A stretch of 64,000 nt of DNA from Vanilla planifolia (Eukaryota > Streptophyta > Magnoliopsida > Asparagales > Orchidaceae). Location: contig CM043865.1 in NCBI GenBank assembly GCA_023846275.1, positions 29,059,912-29,123,911 of the forward strand, read 5' to 3'. A program made the translations under genes and the position numbers. The notes beneath the pieces were generated by a model. That model searched no databases. It saw only the letters and a program-made list of their open reading frames with translations, and was not told where the DNA came from. The number at the start of each line of letters is the position of its first letter. The first letter of the stretch is position 1. Shown here one piece after another: positions 24,969-38,500 of the stretch.

Positions 24969-27900
24969 TAGCTTATTTTTTCTTAATTTGGAATATTTAA
25001 TAACAATTATAAAATATTCTTAAATTTAAATAAATCGGGTATTCTTGAATAAATACAAGGTATGGAGTAGAATTTTTATCTTGGAGGAATACTTTCATTT
25101 TTTTTTAAATTGTAATCACATGTTTCTTTAATATTTTTTTCCTTGCAAATTTGCTTTAAAATTTTTTCTTTGTTAAAATTTGTTTTAAACAAAATTCATC
25201 AAATTTTTATTTTCATGTAAATATTTTTTTTTTCAAAAATTTCATTTAATTTTTTTTTTTTCAAATCTCCTAAACTTCCATAAGTTTATGCTAGACAGGC
25301 AAAAACTAATTTTCATCAAAAGGAGTTTTTTTTAAAAAAAGTTTTAGCTTCATTTATTTTGATGCTAATTGTTAAAAAAATAATATTGAAATATAAATTA
25401 TAATTAAAATGTGATAATAAAATAATATATACATAATAAAATTAGTTTTATCATATTTTTGATAAAAATAATTCATAATTGTGAGAATGATAAATAATTT
25501 AATATTTTTATTTATTTAAAAATATGTAATAAATATTGTAAAAAATGGTCTATTTATAAAATATAATACTGTGAAAACAAAAACAACTCGTGTGATTATA
25601 AAGAAATTGTGAAAGTTGTATATAACATTTTTAATACCTTTATTATTCAAGTGAATGAAACACTCATCATAAGTATAAATAAAAAAAATTAAATATAAAT
25701 AATAAGCATTAAAATTTAAATAATTTTAATAACGTCATTAACAAAATTAGTAACTAAAAATAATAATATTAAATGTCATGTTGAATTTTAAATTAAAATA
25801 ACAAATTCAATTGTTCTTATTTGTTAAGTTAAATATAATTAACTTAATTTTTCAATCAATTTATAATATCTCACTACATCATCATTAGCCTTCAATGAAC
25901 AATTATTAATAATCAATTATTATTAGTTATTAGATTTCAACAAAATTAATGATAGACTTTTGATTGATCAAAATAATATATTAGACAAAAAAAAATTATT
26001 ATTTGAATAAGTTCATTTGATCTTTTGTATTGTTAACCTATTTAGTACATTATCTATGACTCTTTTTCCTAATTTTTTCTTTTTTCCCTTTGTCTTATCA
26101 ATTGATTTTCACCATTGCCTCATTGATGAGTTGCGTCACATTAGTTGTCCAAGGTCAATGAAGCTAGGGAGTCACTAGTCCAAGGTGTTATCGACCATCA
26201 ACTCTTCTCATACTATGCTTTCTTTGCTCTTTGTTGGCCACTATCTATCTAGTGCCATCATTGTTGTTAAAAGATCCTCTCTTCTATTGCTTCTCCATCT
26301 TCTCATGCTCCTTCTTTCTCTATATCATCCTCAACGTTCATGTTCACCACCCTTTTTAGTGGTCATTATTATTTCTAGAAATGTGTACAAATCATTCTTC
26401 ATCTACCATGTGCAATATTCATATGGCCATGTGATGGATTGGCATAGGATGATTATGCATGTGACATTTGCAATGTGATATGTTATGTGTTATGGCATAC
26501 ATGACATTGATAATTTCATAGTATAATTTATTAGATTTAAATAAGAGATATTTATTTTGTTAATAGAGAATTATTATATTAATCTTTTGAGAGTTTTATT
26601 TTCTTAGCAAACATCATAATATCAAGTTCAACACTATAATTCAAAGAATTGTATTTGAGACCATGCTCACTCAAATTTATGGGAACATAGATTCTAAAAG
26701 ACGATCTAGATAACATTGGATCTTTTTTTATAACTAGTTAAGAAATGCTAGCTATACATGCTCAAAATAAAAAAAAAATGATTTTTTTAATCTTTTATAA
26801 AAATAAGAATTTTTTTTTAAAAAGCAATGTGAGAAAAAGATTAAAAAGTTAAAAGTTGATTATTGTTCAAAGTTTTAGTCAAGAAAGTTGATAAGTTTTG
26901 TAAAAAAAATGTGTTATCAAATATAAGATATTTAAATACTTTAAATAAATCAGATGATAAGAATGATATACTACTTCTAAATAGAGTCAAGCTTATATAA
27001 TCCAATATTAGATAGAGCAAGATATCCTAAAATAATGATAATTTTAGAGGAAGTTTTGTTATGACATCTTACAAATTATTTAGTATTTTAGATTTTTAGT
27101 TATCTATTGTATAAATATATTAGAAGTATTAAGCTAGAACAATAGTCAATAAACATACCTTTTTGGGACATGCTTCTATGATAAAGTTTTATAATTTTTG
27201 GTCTTTGGATATTATGTTTCTTGAATTTGTGGTTTGTAAATATATAATGTTTATGGATTCATTAATGTTTAAAAAAAGTTAGAATAATATAATATTCTTG
27301 AAACATGTTAAACAGAATACCAAGTAGTAGACTTTAATTTGATTTCAATCAAAAGTTATGCCCATCACATCACTTTATTATGGTTGATAGTTAGTAGAAA
27401 GTACTTTTCCAACTAGAAGTAGTACATCAAACATTACAACAATATAAAACTCATGCTTAAAAAAACCCAAATTCTTTAAGGTATGATTCTAAAGATACAC
27501 TTAGCTTTATTGTGTGTTTGAATTTTTGGCTTTGCTTTGAGTGTGACAAAATTTGCTATTTATTAAAAACTAATTATTTTAAAAAATCATCAAAAGAAAT
27601 TTATCCAATAATTGATTAATATTATGATACAAGAGCTTAAGAATCTAAAAAAGAAATATACATAATAAAAAGCAAAGCCTTCATAATGAAAAGAGGGTAA
27701 TTGATTGTGAGCCAATAAAAGAAAATAAAAATCTCTAAGAATTGAAAATCTTATAGCAAAATATAATTAGTTCTTAAGTTCTATAATATAGAAAAACAAT
27801 TTGATTTTAATGAGTTATTTTTTTCTACTATCAAACATTGTTTATAATATGTATTACATAATATTTTCTATGTATTAAAAGAATAAAAATTAAATAATGA

Positions 27901-28334
27901 TAACTAAGACATGATTATATGACCATTAATATATATTATAATATAAAAATTTTTAAAATTTTTTTAGGATATTATCTCATACATGTCTCTTCTTTGTGTT
28001 ATATGGTGACTTTAGCATTAAACATTACCTAAAAGTTACTTGCATAATTTAACAACTATAATTTATTTTGTATCTTGGGAACTAAGTTGAAACTATGCCA
28101 TTAATATTTTTGTGCAAAAATGGAAGAGCGTCATGTTATTTAATCGGTATAGAGTCTAGAGATATGACATGATAGTATATCAAATGAAATGAGATGTGAT
28201 AATGATGATTTTAAAAAATAAAATACTTTATTTAAAAAAGATAAGAATGATATAAGCATTTAGAAAGTGGCAAAATGATAAATAATTAAAGCATAATCAG
28301 TAAAAAGATATTACATTGTTAAAAACATGAAAAG

Positions 28335-28336
<2 letters not shown>
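24969..28336. other. AT-rich intergenic DNA without recognised gene
   Basis: No splice-consistent coding sequence or conserved domain was seen on either strand. The stretch 26090-26480 is less AT-rich and has one short leucine-rich ORF that I do not believe. The DNA is probably old transposon debris, but I could not name a family. Confidence 0.45.

Positions 28337-28394
<58 letters not shown>
28337..28394. repeat. (TA)n microsatellite, about 58 bp
   Basis: A pure alternating TA run in AT-rich intergenic DNA. The Ile/Tyr-repeat ORF that overlaps it is an artefact of this repeat. Confidence 0.97.
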
Positions 28395-28399
<5 letters not shown>

Positions 28400-29715
28400 G
28401 AAGCCTAGGAAAAAATAATTTTAGTATTTTAGATAAACTTATGATAAATTGCATGGACTCTTTTATATCATATATTATATTATTTGTAAATTGTAACATG
28501 CATGTAGATTTTACAATTTTGTGTTTATAGTTTGTTATGGTTCATGCTAATTTTGGATTTTTTTTTTGAAAACATGTATTCGTTGCTCTTGCTTAAAGAG
28601 TTTTAATAGTGTCATCAATTTTATTACTTATTATTAATTTTTTTCATATTTTTTATTTTATGCATTGTTGAATTTAAATGGTAAGTGGGATGTCACCTGA
28701 TTAAATGTATATTTATTTTAATAATGTCTGATTGCTTAAGATTTTTATAATTTGATTTAAAGATTGTTTTCATGTGAAATTAAAAAAAGATTAATATATA
28801 ACAATCAGGATTTGAAATTTCTTAAAAGAAAGATTATATACTATTGCATATATCTTTAAATAGTATGATATAATTAACAAAGCAAATACACAAAGAAAGC
28901 TTAGAATAGAATCATATTGACGTGCATTTTCTATTATTTTATATTCATGATGTATTAACTATATCAAGGATTACTTTTGATTTATAATAATTAGTGTGAA
29001 TTAATTATACTTAATGAAAAGATCTTGATGTCGTAATAAAAATATGGAGATAATTAGAGAAAAAATGTAGTAACATTCTTTTTTTCAAGGCTTGAGAATT
29101 AATGGGGTCAATTTTGTACAATTTTAAGTTATAATCTTTCCCTTTTGAATATTAAAATATTACAAAATGTCATCGTTTTACATGACATAATGCATGATAA
29201 ATATTTAAAATTTGTTTGTGAAATGATACAAATGATATTTTCTAAAAAATGGTTTAAGTATTATATTTTTGACAATTTAAACACCATGGTATTGTAGTAC
29301 TCAATGAGTTGGCTTCAACATTTCAATCATTATCAAGATTGGACATGTTATGACTTTACAAAGATGATTAAAATAAATCAAATAAAAAAATAATATTTAT
29401 GCATAATACAATTAAAATTTATACTTAATTTATAGTCATATTTTGTAGGGAGTTTTAAGAATAAAAATATATAATTCTTTAACATATTATGGATTTAAAA
29501 ATGCATTATATTCTAAGAAATATAAATTTGTAATCGATATAAATCCAATTAATCACATATTGTATTTATTTAATATATATATATATATATATTTGTTTTA
29601 AATTTAGTACGAATTAATGCATATTTTATATACATAATTTTTAATTTATTTATTTACTCTTTCTCATTATGCATGTTATTTAATTTTAAAAAATGTAACA
29701 TAGATGTCAAATGTG
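28395..29715. other. AT-rich intergenic DNA flanking the full-length LINE
   Basis: No gene was found. A short (AT)n run lies at about 29571-29592. The sequence ends at the 3' poly(A) tail of the LINE (poly-T on this strand). I looked for a target-site duplication with the other side of the LINE and found no convincing one. Confidence 0.5.
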
Positions 29716-29755
29716 TTTTTTTTTTTTATTTTTTTTATTTTTATTTTTTTTTTTT
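29716..29755 (-). other. LINE 3' poly(A) tail
   Basis: On the plus strand this is a T-rich run with single A interruptions, i.e. an A-rich tail on the element strand. It follows the 3' UTR that contains AGCAATAAAATA (29777-29788 region). This is the hallmark end of a target-primed insertion. Confidence 0.92.
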
Positions 29756-29799
29756 ATCGACTCGCATTAAGGATTGTATTTTATTGCTAATAAGAGTGA

Positions 29800-32700
29800 T
29801 TACAGAAGACCCAGCGTCCGAAGATGGAGGCTTTCAGTAACAAGTAGTTTCTTGGAATTGAAGCAGTACAAAGAAGCTAAGAAGTGTTGAGTTTCCCACT
29901 GCAATTTACCCGGCGTAGTGAGCCGATCTGAGTAGAGAGCCGCATTCCTAGCTTTCCAGGCTGACTAGCATACTATTCCTGGAATTGAGAAGGCGAGAGA
30001 ATTTATGGAGGCTTTATGAGACCACCAGCACTGGATTTGATCGAAGAGATTGGACTGGTAGGGAACCCCCAGGAGCCGACAAAACCACTTCCAGGTAGGG
30101 TTGATGATGGGGCATTGCCAAAAGATATGATCCAGCGTGTCCCATTCTGGACAGAACGGGCACTTAGAGGCAAGCGAGATATGAATCTTCTGAATATTTG
30201 CAGGCAACGGAAGTGCATTATTAAACAGTCGCCACATAAAAATAGAGATTTTTTCTGGAATCCTTGGGTGCCACACCAGTGTGTTGTCATGCTGTTGATG
30301 CACCTCCGGAAGCGACAAGCCGCAAAGAGTGTCGTAAGCAGTGGCGAAGGAGAAATGACCCGCGGAATCCAAACACCTCCTTAACCAAACCTGCAGCACA
30401 TGGAAATCCTCAACCAGGTCCAAGCTATACGGAAAGCGAGCCAGGACCCGGTCCAATTCCGAACCAGATGGTCCGGACGAACCGTCCACGAACGAATCTG
30501 CCCAAGCCCGTCCAGGACCTTCACCCCGAACCTCCAGCTCGTGGATAAGCCAAACCCTAAACTTCACCGGTCTCCGCCAGCCCGGCGAGATGCAACCCTG
30601 CAGCAGAAAGGGATTACGCCGGGTAAGATACGCTTGGCAAACATATTTGGTCCAGGGATTAGAGCAGTGGAGGAGCCGCCACCACAGCTTGGCGGAGTAC
30701 GCCAGGATTTGAACACCGAAATTAATCAATCCAAGACCATGTCCGGCCACCGGTCTCGCCACCTTGTGCCACGCCACCCAGTGATGCCTGTCCGAGGCGT
30801 TCGATTTCCCCCAGAAGAACCGTGCAAGAGCACTATGAATGGCCGCCACCGACTTTCTGGGCGGAGACAGTGCCGCCGCAATAAAACCCGACATGGAGCT
30901 TCGAACACTGTTTATTAGGACTTTCTTCCCACCCAAAGAGAGGAAATTGTGCTGCCAAGCCGTAATGCGAGCCTTAATCCTGTCAATCAGCGGGAGGAAG
31001 AGCCGTCCCCGAGACCTGCCACAGTCCAGCCAGCAGCCCAGGTATAACAGAGGGAGTCTTGCCGAGCCAAAACCCAGGATTCTCTTAACACGCGCCCTGT
31101 CCGCCCGCTGAGCAGACTTGGCATGGATGGCGGAGGATTTCTGCTGGTTCAGAGACAACCCGGAAGCTGCCAGGAAGGAGTCAATGCAGCCCGACAGCTG
31201 CCGAAGGGACCCTTTCCTAGTTGTAGTGAAAATAACAATGTCATCTGCGTACGCAAGATGGGTCACCTGATGACAGTGCCGAGGCATGGAAAAACCCTCA
31301 ATTCGACCGGAGCGGAACCCATCTTTTAGGCTTTGACTGAAAGCGTTAATGACAATTGCGAACAGGGCTGGAGACAAGGGGTCTCCCTGCCGCACACCGC
31401 ATGTCGGAGAGAAGAAGCCATCAGGCTGCCCATTGAGTAAAACCGAAAGCCGCGTAGCCTCTAAAATGTTGGAGACTATCAAGCAGAAATCCTCCGAAAA
31501 TCCCATCGCAGCCAACACCGCTTTAATGAAAGACCAACTCACTTTATCAAAGGCCGATTTAAGGTCTAATTTCAGAATAACATTCAGATGACGACGGCGC
31601 AAGTTCAACCGTGTGAGCATTTCCTCCATCAAGAGAATATTATCGGTGATGCAGCGACCCCTAACAGCTGCCGATTGTTCCTCAGCAATGAGCGAGGGAA
31701 GGTAGGGTGCCAGGCGGACTGCAATAAGTTTGGAAAAGATCTTAGCACATACATTGCATAGGGCAATCGGACGGAAGTCATTCGGCGTAGCAATCGCCGT
31801 CGATTTGGGGACGAGGCACAGCCAAGCCGCGCCAACTGCCGCCGGGATTCTTGTACCCGAGAGAAAATCGTTCGCTGCCTCCACCACGTCATCTGCAAGC
31901 ACCGACCAAAAGTGTTTGAAGAAATCCACTGTAAAACCATCCGGACCAGGCGCACTGGAAGCAGCCATGGACAATATGATTTCGGAGAGTTCCGCCGCGT
32001 CCGTGTGCCGGGTTAATACCTTGCTGGTTGCAGCTGACACCGTCTTCGGCATGGATTGGAGGCAAGTGTCCGCTGCCGCCATGCAGTTGGGCAGACCCGA
32101 AAAATGCTCCTGAAAGTATGACGGGAGGAATTGAGACAATTCCACCTCCCCCTCCGCCCACGCACCATCCGAACGGAGAAGTTTATGAATTCCCAGAATG
32201 TGTCGCTTCCTTTGAACCGAAGCATGAAAGAATTTGGTATTAGCATCTCCCTCCCTTAACCACCTCACCCCCACCTTCTGCCGCCAAAAGTCCTCTTCAT
32301 TCTGCAGCATGAGGAGCAGCTTTTTATTTGCCAAGTCCAGCTGACCACTAGCCTCCACAGAGGGATTTGTTGCTAATTGCTTTTCCGCATCCTCCACCGC
32401 CCGCTCCGCAAGCATCTTATTATTGAACAGATTGCCGAATACCCGACGATTCCACTCCTTAATCACCACTTTAGCTCTAGCCAATTTCCCCACCAGTTTG
32501 AACATTCCGGTCGCCGCAATGGGGGAGGACCAGGAGGTCCTCACAACATCAAAGAACCCCTCCTGTTTAAGCCATGTGTTGAGGAACCGAAAAGGCTTCG
32601 GCCTCCGTTTCCGCTTCATTCCCGGCTGAAATAGAATTGGAGCATGATCCGAAGCCGTGCGGGCCAGGATCTCGATCCAGCAATCCCTGAACAAATCCAT

Positions 32701-33306
32701 CCACCGCGAATTGCAAAAGAAGTAATCCAGGCACTTAAGCAAAATGCTGCCCTGCCGCTTCCCCTGCCACGTAAATGGTCCGCCGGTTGTAACAGGGGGG
32801 AGCAGGTTGGCCTCCGAGATTGCCGCTTCGAAGTCCCCTGCCTCATTACTACGGAACTTCACCGCCTCGCATTGGTCCGAGGCGCGCATGGTGACGTTGA
32901 AATCCCCACACACACACCACGGCTCATCACCAACTACTCTGCCCTCCTCCGAGAGAAAATGCCACAGGCTCTGCCGCAGGCTACGGGAATGCTTCCCATA
33001 AACCGCCGTGAGAAAGATAGAGGGCCTCCCCGGCAGTGAGACCTGCGCCGTTGCAGCTTGATCGGTAGACCGAAGAAGAGTAACCTGACAGCGATGTGAC
33101 CACAGAAGCCAAAACTTCCCAGTTTGAGACGACCACCCGTCCGCCAAACCCACCTCGGAGCAGAGCCTGGAAATACGATCTCCCCCAATCATGGGTTCGA
33201 TCAAGACGAGGAGGTCAATGGACTTGGAGCGGATGAGCTGTCGGAGTCTCCCGCGAGTTGCGTTGTTCCCAACTCCACGGGCGTTCCACGAAAGGAGATT
33301 AATCAT
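29800..33306 (-). pseudogene. LINE ORF2 polyprotein (endonuclease, reverse transcriptase, zf-RVT), one nonsense codon
   Basis: The frame is open for 1113 codons to a TAG at 29965-29967, and then continues in the same frame for 55 codons to a TAA at 29800-29802. Domain order is as follows. The APE endonuclease has Glu37 in LIEPM, GDFN at 134-137 and SDH at 219-221. The reverse transcriptase runs from about 495 to 760 with FRPIALCNV, LKLDLKSAFDKV, GVRQGDPLSP and YADD at 686-689. A zf-RVT domain with C1049-x2-C1052-x7-H1060-x4-C1065 lies near the end. Sequence after the TAG still resembles the family (SAWKARNAALYSD), so the TAG is secondary. No RNase H domain follows. The enzyme would nick target DNA and reverse-transcribe its own RNA. 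Confidence 0.94.
33299..33306 (-). promoter_or_regulatory. 8-nt ORF1/ORF2 overlap (ATGATTAA)
   Basis: The ORF2 ATG (33304-33306) and ORF1 TAA (33299-33301) are embedded in ATGATTAA, the same geometry as in the LINE at the window start. The overlap suggests coupled translation of ORF2 after ORF1 termination (inference). Confidence 0.75.
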
Positions 33307-34672
33307 TTAATTGGAGAGGCGGTTTCAAGCCCGCCGCACTCCGCGTACATGGAGGAGAGACAGGCTTCGTCCCACCTTTGTTTTTGTGTTTCCTGGTCTT
33401 GACCTTGAGATTCGATAGAGGAGGAAAATCCACCGGCTGCTGCATAATCTCGTTGCCTTCCGCCATTTCTTCACAAGAAGCAGAGGAATCCTCTGTTTTC
33501 TGTAGGTGTCGCTCCTGTTCGACCGCCTTCGTAGCTGCATTGTCAAGCGGAACTTGACATTTCCCTTGAGTAGGATCTTTGGAAGCTGGAGACATCCACT
33601 CGTTAATGGAAGAAGCGTCACCGTACAGGGAACCTTTCCTGGTAGACAAGTCAACCTCGGTCTTCCGGGTGAGAATCGTAACATCCAACTTGTCTGACTC
33701 ATCCAAATGGGCCCACTGTGTGACAGGCAGACTATTAACCTTAGCCGGGGCAGGGGATAACTGCACCACCAGACCACCATGTCTAGGAGAGGATCCCGCA
33801 GATCTGACAGAGATCGGAGAGGAAGATTTAGCAGGCATTTTTGGAGACGAACACTCCCCTTCTTCCAGAAATCGCACGCGCGGCGTAGAGCACGCCGACC
33901 GCGGCGAGGGCACTTTTGGCATTTTACCTTTCTCCATTGGAACTGGAACACTTTGCACTGGATGGTTCCTGCAACTCTCTCTACCGTGCCCAATAACCAA
34001 GCATTGGGAACAGTACTGTGGCTTATTATCGTAGGAGATGCTCTGCCAGTACCCGCCAGACGCCACCCCCGTCTGTGACGAAATTCGAATCCTGCTTGGG
34101 TGTTCTTTGGTAAGATCCAGCTCCACATAGACCTTGGCAATGTGCGGCCGGGAGACAGCTGCCGTCGCCGTGTCAAGCTTGAGGGGAGACCCAATGGCAG
34201 CCGCCATTGAGAACAGGATGGATTTATCAAATAAGTGTAGAGGGAGATTGTTGAATGAGATCCAAACCGGCACCGTAGTGGGTTCGGCATCAAAGCGGAA
34301 GACCGGCGACCACTTAAGCAGCCGCATCGGGAACTCCTGGATATACCAGACCGTGCGTAACCAACAAAAAAGATAATCCTCCTCAACCGTGAATCGCAAC
34401 TAGACATGACGAAAGTTCAGGAGCCCAACTGAGACCGCACCACGAAAGCCAGCCTTCGCCAACGAGGAGCGGATGGTATCGAGAGTAGGACGGCCGTGGG
34501 AAAACTTACCCACCAGCGCAAGTTTATAGGGCTCAGCCAACCTGGAAACCTCCTCAGGCGAGACTGTAATTTCCGGCTCACCATCGAATAACGTGGCTCG
34601 CCGGGGCTTGCAGGACGGAGGGCGAGCGCCTCCGCCCAATACCTCTGCAAATGAACTGTTGACAGAACCCAT
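33299..34672 (-). pseudogene. LINE ORF1 (DUF4283 plus CCHC zinc knuckle), one nonsense codon
   Basis: The start MGSVNSSF is at 34670-34672 and the frame ends with TAA at 33299-33301, 457 codons apart from one in-frame TAG at 34400-34402 (codon 91). The DUF4283 domain lies on both sides of the TAG (YKLALVGKFSHGRPT before it; FCWLRTVWYIQEFPMRLLKW after it), showing that the stop interrupts what was one protein. The zinc knuckle is C221-x2-C224-x4-H229-x4-C234. A Ser/Pro-rich linker and a Lys-rich end follow. The protein would package LINE RNA. It is the same architecture as the truncated ORF1 at 1984-2915 and the remnant at 62.1-63.2 kb. Confidence 0.92.
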
Positions 34673-34780
34673 TAATGAAGCATTGTGCCTTCCCCGGCAG
34701 ACGCCAGAGAGGGGGACGATGTTTTTCCCTGTCTCTCTGCGGGAAGATTAGGGCTTTCTTGGACTTGATAAGCAATAAAG

Positions 34781-35566
34781 ATTGATTTATCTCATGGGTT
34801 TTTGATTTATCTCTAAATTATATCAAATATAAAAATATTAACAAATGATATATATACAATTATATATGCATTTTTTTTGTTTATGTATACATGTTTCTTT
34901 ATTATGCATATATTTTTAATAATAATAATAATAATATATATTAGCTTACTATATATATATATAGTCTATTATATAGTCTATATATAATTAAAGAGTTTTT
35001 TTTTTGATATTCAAATAAATAATTAAAGAGTTTAGCCACTATAATACTATGACATTAATATTTATGTCTATTATATAGTCTTTTCATTTAATAAATAATT
35101 AAGATTGTTTCTAAACACAGATTTAATATTGAGATTATAATATAATTGTAACAATAATATATTTAACACCATTCTATATTTATTATATGATATTATAAAG
35201 AATCAGTTAAGTGATGAATAACAAGAAAATCTCAAATTATATATTATATTATTATTATTTTTATATTTTTAAATAGTTACGTTTATTAATTTAACATAAG
35301 TAATCCTTATATAGTTTTAGTAAAAATTACAGTAGAATTAACCAAATTTTATTAATAAAATTCAATTTCAAATACATCCTTGGTTTTTTGAAAATTATGC
35401 ACACCTATTTTAAACCGCTTGCTTGATAGGAACCGGTTTATTAGCAAATTAGAATACAGCTGCGGTAACTTTACTATTTCGGAGCCCTATCGCCAGTTTC
35501 CTCCATTGGAGCTCTATCTCGGATTCGGAGGCGAGAAGGAGAAGAAATTAGGGCAAGAAAGGAAAG
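34781..35566. other. AT-rich flank and SPF30 promoter region
   Basis: Up to about 35400 the sequence is AT-rich with short TA and AAT runs and no feature. From about 35400 to the start codon the composition becomes genic and should contain the promoter and 5' UTR of the splicing-factor gene. The ORF at 35419-35625 overlaps exon 1 in another frame and is not supported. Confidence 0.5.
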
Positions 35567-38500
35567 ATGCAAGGCGGAGAGGATGTGAACATCGAAGAAC
35601 TCGCTTCAAACCTCTCTACTTATAAAGAACAACTCAGTGAGGTTGCAGCTTCTACATCAATTTCGCCTCAACTCATTCATCAATTTTGCGGTTTCCGATT
35701 TATAGTTTGACTTTGTGAACTTGAACGAGCGGCTATTGCTCTTTCTCTTCTGACTTTTTAGGGTTTTTTTCCGCACTTTGCCGGTCGTGCCGCTTCATGG
35801 TTTGATAGTATGTTGTCTAGGGCTTGAATTCGACACACTAAAATTTCTTTGCTGTATAATGCTTTGGCTTCTAATGCTTTGGCTTCTCTTTAACATGTGG
35901 AAACCTATAAGTCTAGAGTATTGGCCAATGAAGATATGGATTGTGGCAGGATTTAGTTTCCGTTTGTTGGCCGCTCATAAAAGATGCCTTTGTAACTACT
36001 ACAGTTTTAGACTTTTCATCATCGGGCTTTATAATTAAAACGAGATGAAATAAAGATTAACTAAAAGATCGGTAAGCCAAATTAATTTAAATTCGACAAT
36101 TGTTTTCGCCTTTTTTAGTTTTTGTTTTTGTAGGAGATTTTTTCCCCTCAACCGGAATACTTCAGCTTCTGTTTAACATGTGAAAACTTATGAGTCCAGA
36201 TTGATCCATGGATTTACATTTTGGCCAATGAAGATGCGGATTGTAGCATGAGTTTCCGTTTTTAGGCTTCCCATAAAATATGCTTTCGTAGCTTCTACAG
36301 TTTCAGACAGTTCAGCATCATGCTTTATAAGTAAAATGAGACGATATAAAAATTAACTAAAATATTGGTAAGCCAAGTTAATTTAAAATCGATTATTTTT
36401 TATGCCATATTTATTTTTTTTTCTGTGGATAAATTTTTCCTTAGATGAAAAACTATATTTTTTTAATTATAGTTACAGATTGGCCTCAATACCAAAGCAA
36501 CCACTTAAGAGAACACAGAGGAAGAGGTTTAAAATGATGTTTATCATAGAAATTACACATGCTTTTTAGTTCCAGATTATTGTTTATGCCATATTTAATT
36601 TTTTTTTCTGTGGAAAGATTTTTCCTTAGATATAAAACTATTTTTTTAATTATAGTTCCAGATCGATGTAAATACAAAAGCAACCACTTAAGAGAACACG
36701 GAGGAGGAGGTTTAAACTGGTGTTTATTATAGAAATTGTACATTCCTTTTGTCATGCACATTATAGTTTTTCATATGGCCATGGCTGGCCTGCTTGTGGA
36801 AACAGTAGTTTCGGAATGACAGAAAAGCAGCATTGGCTGAATTTTAGTGTTGAAATGGAATAAAACTCAATATTATTTGCTAATTTAAACAAATTTTAAT
36901 TGAGAGTTACCATTTCTATCTGCCAAGCTAATGTAATAAAAAAATAAATCTAAATTATATTCCTTTTTTTTGAAGTTCATAAATGGCCTTTTGCAAATGT
37001 GAGTCCCTTTCTTTTTAGTAACACTAAGACACTAAGGGTTAGATAACTTAGGATATACATCTGAGAAGTGTTTTTTATTAATCATAGGTTTGCTATAAAG
37101 TTTGATCAACAATGTTGCGAGTTTTGTCTGTAATGGTTATTCAATTGTGTATGAGGGAAGTTTTACTTTGATATGACATTGATCTATTTTGCTTATCTCC
37201 AAGATGCATCTTTAGTGCTTGCTTCAAATATCTTACCATGATGTCACAGCATTGCTATTTTTACCACTTGTCTGATATATTTAAATAACATTTGAAACTT
37301 ACGATGTATGATATAACCTTTTGTCATTATAACTATGCTGCTCAATATGTTTTCTTTAACAACGTGTTGTTCACCAGGAAAATTGTTTTCTAGTGCTTTA
37401 TATGTGAATGCATGCTGTTGCAAGGCATTTGAGTTGAGATTTCATGATGTTGCACATTAGTTTTATGTGTATATGTTAATGCATGCTTATATTTACATGT
37501 GTGTAAATTTATTTATTTATTTTGATTGTGTTGTTTAGGCATTTTAGTTAAAAGTCTCTAACTTGTTTTGATAATTATCTTTGTAATGGTTATTATGAAT
37601 ACAAGCATGTTTAGGAGGCACAATAAATAATAAATGTCGAGGAATCACAAGCTCGTAACTTGTGCAATTAAGTTATCATCATGATGCTGATGAAGTGGCT
37701 TACTTTAAATAGCTTTCTATTGTGTATCCTAGGGAGGTTGTACTTTTGAAATTAAACGAATCCTACCTAATATGACTATTTTTGTGGGGCGTTTGGGTGT
37801 TCTTATATGATATATATTACCGAGGCAGACCTAATTTTGAATTTATATTTCAAGGACAATGAAGATTGAAGGTGGTATGCTAAAAAATCTTAGATTATAG
37901 TTAGATCAAAAGAAGCTCATATGGATTTGAAGATCAGGTGAATGTTATAATTATGGTGCAAGTATATGCATTTTGGTGATGATGTTGGGGCTAAGATAGT
38001 CTGGACCAGTGTTGGTATTGTTGGGTAACCATATACTGTTTTGAATAATTCTCCTTTGATCAGTATATATCCATAGAAATTGTATCTTTAGCTGTTCATG
38101 TTGATTTATGGGTAACATGCATTGAAGGTGTATATCGATACCATGGTTTATTTTTAAAAGCTAGAAAATAAGCATTCAGTTGGGCCTATTTTTATGTTTT
38201 CTGAAAGTCAATACTTTCAGCAAGAGTTTATTTGAGCATCGAGGGACTTGCTTCGCATGGATCTTTATATTTGTAGCGGTTTACCTATACAATTTATGGT
38301 AGTAAGCTTGTGGATGACTCTTATATATGACAATGATCTGAGTTCAATATTCTACAATGCATATTCTTAAACCCTAGTCTTAAAATTGCTAGAATCCATA
38401 ACATATGTTTGTGTGATAAATAAACTGGTAGTCACCAAGAGTGGCTGTGGAGATCGAAATCAATGGTTCTTGTGAGGTTTGTTAGGAGTCTTACCTACTA

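Larger units (their letters stand above)
29716..34780 (-). mobile_element. Nearly full-length L1-type LINE with two ORFs and poly(A) tail
   Basis: From 5' to 3' on the minus strand: a 5' UTR of about 100 nt, ORF1 (34672 to 33299), ORF2 (from 33306), a short 3' UTR with AGCAATAAAATA, and an A-rich tail at 29716-29755. Total length is about 5.06 kb, normal for plant L1 elements. Each ORF carries a single TAG (34400-34402 in ORF1, 29965-29967 in ORF2) and otherwise reads through, so the copy is young but inactivated. The 5' boundary is placed where the GC-rich element sequence passes into AT-rich flank and is uncertain by some tens of bases. Confidence 0.93.

Noticed and set aside
28311..28499. 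Reverse ORF with Ile-Tyr repeats
   Set aside because: It is only the translation of the TA microsatellite.
29700..34840. Possible target-site duplication of the full-length LINE (ATGTCAAATGTG against ATATCAAATATA)
   Set aside because: Only 9 of 12 bases match, and the right copy lies some 45 bp beyond the apparent end of the element.
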